Source: Proteobacteria bacterium UBA6908 (GTDB taxonomy: Bacteria > Pseudomonadota > Gammaproteobacteria > Acidiferrobacterales > UBA6901). Taken from it: 9,461 nt of DNA. Each line of letters starts with the position of its first letter. Within the stretch, counting starts at the first letter, position 1. Positions 7,123-9,461 of the stretch are shown here, piece by piece. The translations under genes were made by a program, and so were the position numbers. The stretch lies in contig DKBE01000069.1 in NCBI GenBank assembly GCA_002451085.1, positions 9,571 through 19,031 on the forward strand, written 5' to 3'. The notes under the pieces are model-generated. The model had not been told where the DNA came from. It did not search any database and was given only the letters and a program-made list of their open reading frames with translations.

Positions 7123-8171
7123 CCGCGCACGATCGGCATCTTGAGTTTCACATGGTACTGGCCGCCTTCCTGGAAGGACTGCATGTCGGCAGCGTCGCCG
7201 AAATGGCTCGACAGCCGCAGGCGAATATTGCTCATGGCGATCTTGTTGCCTTTGCCGTGCGCATGCTTGGGGATGTCCGGCAGGGGGTTGCTGATCATTA
7301 TATTCAGAGACTCGTTTTCACCCCAGAGTTCAATGCGCAGGGTTCCGCCCTGGAAGCGCGGCTCGATGCCATGGTAGATGGCATTCTCGAGCAGCGGCTG
7401 CAAGGTCAGCGCCGGAATCAGTGCCGAGCGCGGCACGTTGTTCACGTGCCAGGAGACCTTGAGCCGTTCGCCGAGCCGCAGCTTCTCGATTTCAAGATAC
7501 TGGCGGGAGATTTCACGCTCTGCCGAGATGGGCACCAGCTTGCGGGCGTCGGCCAGCAGCACCCGGAACAGGTCGGCCAGATCCTGCAGGGCGGTTTCGG
7601 CGCGTGCCGGGTCGGAGCGGGTGAGGCTGGCAATCGAATTCATGCTGTTGAACAAAAAATGCGGGCGAATGCGCGATTGCAGGGCTTGCAGCCGGGCCTC
7701 CTGCTCGGCGCGCGATTCCATATCGGCACGGTGCGCCACCAGCAGGTAGCGCAGGCCGAGAATGGAGATGATCATCCCGATCAGAATGCTGCGAATGAGC
7801 AGGGAGTAGTGCCAGTCCGGCCAGCGTTCGGTGGTGAGCCGGAAATCGTAGAGCGCGAAGACCATCAGCTCGGTTCCGGCAATGATCACCAGCAGGCTCA
7901 GGAGCAGCACCAGCAGCGATCCGCCGACCACCGTCATGCGCTGGATCAGTGGCGAAAACAGTTTCAGCACGAGTACGCTGAACAGCGAGAGGATCAGCGC
8001 GTAGCCGGTCAGGAGATTGAGGTCCTGCCAGGCTTCTTCATCGATGCCTTCGTTGCGCCCAATCGTAATAATGGCCGCCACAATGGTCGCGAGCAGGACC
8101 ATGCGGACCGTGACCTTGAGGGACCCAAAGTCGGGCAGAAAGTGCTGGCCGTCGCCGCTTGCCTTGGCCAT
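7119..8171 (-). CDS. Second AlgZ-like sensor histidine kinase (first in operon)
   Basis: This 350-residue protein is a paralog of the next gene. It starts almost directly with HFLPDF (residues 10-15), so it lacks the long N-terminal extension. Four membrane helices are predicted at about 20-38, 53-72, 79-108 and 124-146, followed by a linker (147-165). The catalytic core has H-box RPHFLFNSMN with H171 and N-box LTLQPLLENAIYHGIEP with N263. A hand comparison of residues 161-271 with 204-314 of the neighbour needs no gaps and gives about 62 of 111 identities. The membrane parts are much less alike. The nucleotide-binding glycine boxes deviate (SNPLP; GNKIAMSNIRLRL). The ATG follows a long gap without a strong Shine-Dalgarno, and the stop overlaps the next start as ATGA. 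It could form homodimers, heterodimers with its paralog, or a separate input to AlgR; the sequence does not decide. Confidence 0.88.
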   Translation of the reverse strand: MAKASGDGQHFLPDFGSLKVTVRMVLLATIVAAIITIGRNEGIDEEAWQDLNLLTGYALILSLFSVLVLKLFSPLIQRMTVVGGSLLVLLLSLLVIIAGTELMVFALYDFRLTTERWPDWHYSLLIRSILIGMIISILGLRYLLVAHRADMESRAEQEARLQALQSRIRPHFLFNSMNSIASLTRSDPARAETALQDLADLFRVLLADARKLVPISAEREISRQYLEIEKLRLGERLKVSWHVNNVPRSALIPALTLQPLLENAIYHGIEPRFQGGTLRIELWGENESLNIMISNPLPDIPKHAHGKGNKIAMSNIRLRLSSHFGDAADMQSFQEGGQYHVKLKMPIVRG

Positions 8172-8284
8172 CTGTTGTGAAATCTGAATAACCCCTGTGC
8201 GCGATCCGCCGGAAGGCGCGTTGTGCTTCGATGTCTGGACGATCCCTGCGATTGCGTCCCGCGGAGTTCGACTGGCACCGCGGC

Positions 8285-8295
8285 GTAAAGTTTAC
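8285..8295. promoter_or_regulatory. 11-bp palindrome upstream of the kinase operon
   Basis: GTAAA-G-TTTAC is a perfect inverted repeat with 5-bp arms. It lies 114 nt before the first kinase start and 25 nt beyond the end of the leftward terminator's T-run. It contains TAAACT on the minus strand, a possible -10, but without a good -35. A regulator site or promoter core for the signalling operon is plausible; I do not recognise the motif. Confidence 0.25.
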
Positions 8296-8319
8296 ACCCC
8301 GGAGCGGTGAATCCGGTAT

Positions 8320-8353
8320 AAAAAAAGCCCCCGCCCGATCCTGGGCAGGGGCT
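8320..8353 (-). terminator. Strong intrinsic terminator facing leftward
   Basis: On the minus strand GCCCCTGCCC (8352-8343), a 6-nt loop AGGATC and GGGCGGGGGC (8336-8327) form a 10-bp stem with one G-U pair, followed at once by seven T (8326-8320). An added A-U pair (8353/8326) can extend the stem. On the plus strand there is no T-run after the stem, so the direction is clear. No protein gene ends just upstream of it; the next gene on the right, argH, is on the other strand. It must therefore end a non-coding transcript or act inside the kinase operon leader. Confidence 0.8.
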
Positions 8354-8432
8354 CGAATACCTGGTTCGGCATTCGGGGTGGGGGTGCACAAAGGAGAGTC
8401 CGAACCAAGTCACGGCGCCTTGCGTTGCCGTG
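8320..8432 (-). ncRNA. Candidate structured small RNA (or leader attenuator) with an anti-Shine-Dalgarno loop
   Basis: Two hairpins precede the terminator on the minus strand. Hairpin 1 pairs CACGGC with GCCGTG (8432-8427 and 8416-8411; 10-nt loop). Hairpin 2 begins on the very next base: an 11-bp stem with one G-U (8410-8400 with 8369-8359) and a 30-nt loop. That loop contains CUCCUUU (8396-8390), the same as the anti-Shine-Dalgarno core of 16S rRNA, and a C-rich CACCCCCACCCC (8386-8375). A 5-nt linker then leads to the terminator. Consecutive hairpins, an unpaired C-rich seed and a U-tail are the build of many Hfq-dependent small RNAs. The 5' end is only a guess; I found no convincing promoter, and further small inverted repeats (8450-8464, 8503-8517) could belong to a longer RNA. 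No named RNA family was recognised. Confidence 0.4.
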
Positions 8433-8566
8433 TTTCAAACGTAGCCCATGAAGCCCGCGGCTTCCAACCGGATACCGATAACCGGGATTCGACCACGGAC
8501 AAATGGCGACGCGCCATGTTCTGCGGCCGCGTCGCCCGGGAAGCCGGAACCATCTGAAATTTCGGG

Positions 8567-8572
8567 TATACT
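8567..8572 (+). promoter_or_regulatory. Predicted argH -10 element
   Basis: TATACT lies 29 nt upstream of the argH GTG, which would give a leader of roughly 20-25 nt that still includes the Shine-Dalgarno. No recognisable -35 or TG extension is present. No ArgR-like AT-rich box is obvious beside it. Confidence 0.35.
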
Positions 8573-8601
8573 GGCGTTTTCGCGCGATTGCCGGAGTGGC
8601 A

Positions 8602-9461
8602 GTGAAAAGCGACAAGCCCTGGAGCGGACGTTTTACCGAACCGACCGACACCTTTGTCGAAGCCTTCACGGCCTCGGTCGCTTTCGACCGGCGACTGTAC
8701 CGGCAGGATATCGCCGGATCCATTGCCCATGCGCGCATGCTGGCCCATGTCGGGGTGCTGTCCGGCGAGGAATGCGAGCTGATCGTCAAGGGCCTCAAGG
8801 AAATCGAGGCGGAGATTGACGCCGATACCTTTTCCTGGAGCACAGCCCTCGAAGATGTTCACATGAACATCGAGGCGCGGCTGATCGAGCGCATCGGTGA
8901 TGCCGGCAAGAAACTCCACACCGGCCGTTCACGCAATGATCAGGTGGCCACGGACCTGCGGCTGTACCTGCGTGACGGTATCGATGAAACCCTCGCTGCC
9001 CTGCGGCGTCTGCAGCAGGCCCTGCTGGATCTGGCCGAACGCGAAGCTGACACCATTGTGCCGGGGTTCACCCACCTGCAAGTGGCACAACCGGTAACGT
9101 TTGGCCATCACCTCATGGCGTGGTTTGAAATGCTGGCGCGCGACCGCGAACGGTTCAGCGACTGCCGCAAGCGCGTCAACATCATGCCGCTCGGTGCGGC
9201 CGCGCTGGCCGGTACCAGCTATCCAATCGATCGCCTGCACACGGCCAAGGCGCTGGGTTTCGACGCCCCGGCCGAGAACTCGCTCGACGCAGTGTCGGAT
9301 CGTGATTTTGTCATCGAGTTTGTGGCGGCCAGCGCCATGCTGATGATGCACTTGTCGCGTTATTCGGAGGAAATCATCCTCTGGTCCTCGAGTCAGTTCG
9401 GTTTCATCGAGCTTTCCGATGCGTTCTGCACCGGTTCCTCGATCATGCCGCAGAAGAAGAA
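8602..9461 (+). CDS. argH: Argininosuccinate lyase, 3' end missing
   Basis: ArgH splits argininosuccinate into arginine and fumarate, the last step of arginine synthesis, as a cytosolic homotetramer. The window holds 286 codons of a usual 460 or so, and the frame runs off the right edge. Visible signatures are the N-terminal [20 protein letters not shown] (82-94), the substrate-binding [18 protein letters not shown] (108-125), [14 protein letters not shown] (157-170), [16 protein letters not shown] (196-211), and the start of the mobile catalytic loop GSSIMPQKK (278-286) with its active-site serine. Everything seen is intact. The start is GTG at 8602, supported by GGAG 5 nt upstream and by homology beginning within a few codons. 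It is divergent from the kinase operon, as expected beside algZ in Pseudomonas-type clusters. Confidence 0.96.
   Translation, partial: MKSDKPWSGRFTEPTDTFVEAFTASVAFDRRLYRQDIAGSIAHARMLAHVGVLSGEECELIVKGLKEIEAEIDADTFSWSTALEDVHMNIEARLIERIGDAGKKLHTGRSRNDQVATDLRLYLRDGIDETLAALRRLQQALLDLAEREADTIVPGFTHLQVAQPVTFGHHLMAWFEMLARDRERFSDCRKRVNIMPLGAAALAGTSYPIDRLHTAKALGFDAPAENSLDAVSDRDFVIEFVAASAMLMMHLSRYSEEIILWSSSQFGFIELSDAFCTGSSIMPQKK

Larger units (their letters stand above)
8172..8601. other. Intergenic region between divergent kinase operon and argH
   Basis: This 430-nt gap contains no credible protein gene. From the left it holds the presumed leader of the kinase operon with two CCGCGG palindromes (8259-8264, 8278-8283), the GTAAAGTTTAC palindrome, the leftward terminator and its hairpins, and two further perfect inverted repeats. 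These repeats are GAAGCC-CGC-GGCTTC (8450-8464) and ATGGCG-ACG-CGCCAT (8503-8517). The argH -10 candidate follows. The density of inverted repeats is much higher than in the other gaps of the window. Confidence 0.6.

Noticed and set aside
8343..8386. Possible G-quadruplex on the plus strand (several G-runs)
   Set aside because: There are enough G-runs, but they are separated by a loop of more than 20 nt. The sequence is better explained as the complement of a terminator stem and C-rich loop.
8465..8500. tRNA-like T-arm on the minus strand (GGTCGAATCC)
   Set aside because: The loop lacks the TTC start, the flanking stem pairs badly, and no acceptor, D or anticodon arms are found around it.
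8231..8557. Plus-strand 108-codon open frame filling the gap before argH
   Set aside because: It runs through the terminator stem and all the inverted repeats, has no recognisable domain or good ribosome site, and long chance frames are common at this GC content.
8410..8919. Minus-strand open frame across the argH start and part of the gap, including a possible 47-aa leader peptide from the ATG at 8553
   Set aside because: Most of it is antisense to unmistakable argH. The remaining part is Arg/Ala/Pro-rich with no Shine-Dalgarno and no family resemblance.

Overview
The window is high-GC bacterial chromosome, densely packed with genes, and every recognisable gene has a close gammaproteobacterial counterpart. 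The order argH / AlgZ-type sensor kinase / AlgR-type regulator / hemC / hemD / hemX / hemY is the arrangement known around fimS(algZ)-algR-hemC in Pseudomonas and relatives. A gammaproteobacterium, not necessarily Pseudomonas, is therefore the best guess. No mobile element, CRISPR array, tRNA or rRNA was seen.

Layout, left to right. (1) 1-657 (+): the C-terminal two thirds of a cation diffusion facilitator metal exporter, running in from outside the window. (2) 664-4605 (-): a tetrapyrrole operon read leftward as hemC, hemD, hemX, hemY. HemC and HemD carry out two successive steps of heme synthesis, and HemX and HemY are membrane proteins that usually accompany them. hemC/hemD overlap by 8 nt and hemX/hemY by 4 nt. 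(3) 4606-4690: a short divergent promoter region holding a perfect TATAAT, an 11-bp palindrome and an 8-bp repeat. (4) 4691-5176 (+): an exported thioredoxin-fold protein with a CPYC active site, in opposite orientation to both flanking operons. (5) 5201-8171 (-): a three-gene signalling operon of two different AlgZ/LytS-type membrane histidine kinases followed by one AlgR/LytTR-type response regulator, each junction an ATGA overlap. (6) 8172-8601: a 430-nt gap between divergent genes. (7) 8602-end (+): the first 286 codons of argH.

The two points most worth a second look are the duplicated, diverged sensor kinase feeding a single AlgR-type regulator, and the 8172-8601 gap. The gap holds a strong intrinsic terminator facing leftward (8327-8352 plus seven T) preceded by two abutting hairpins. 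The larger hairpin exposes CUCCUUU and a C-rich run in its loop. This looks like a small RNA with an anti-Shine-Dalgarno loop, or a leader attenuator of the kinase operon. Neither has been shown; both are read from sequence alone.
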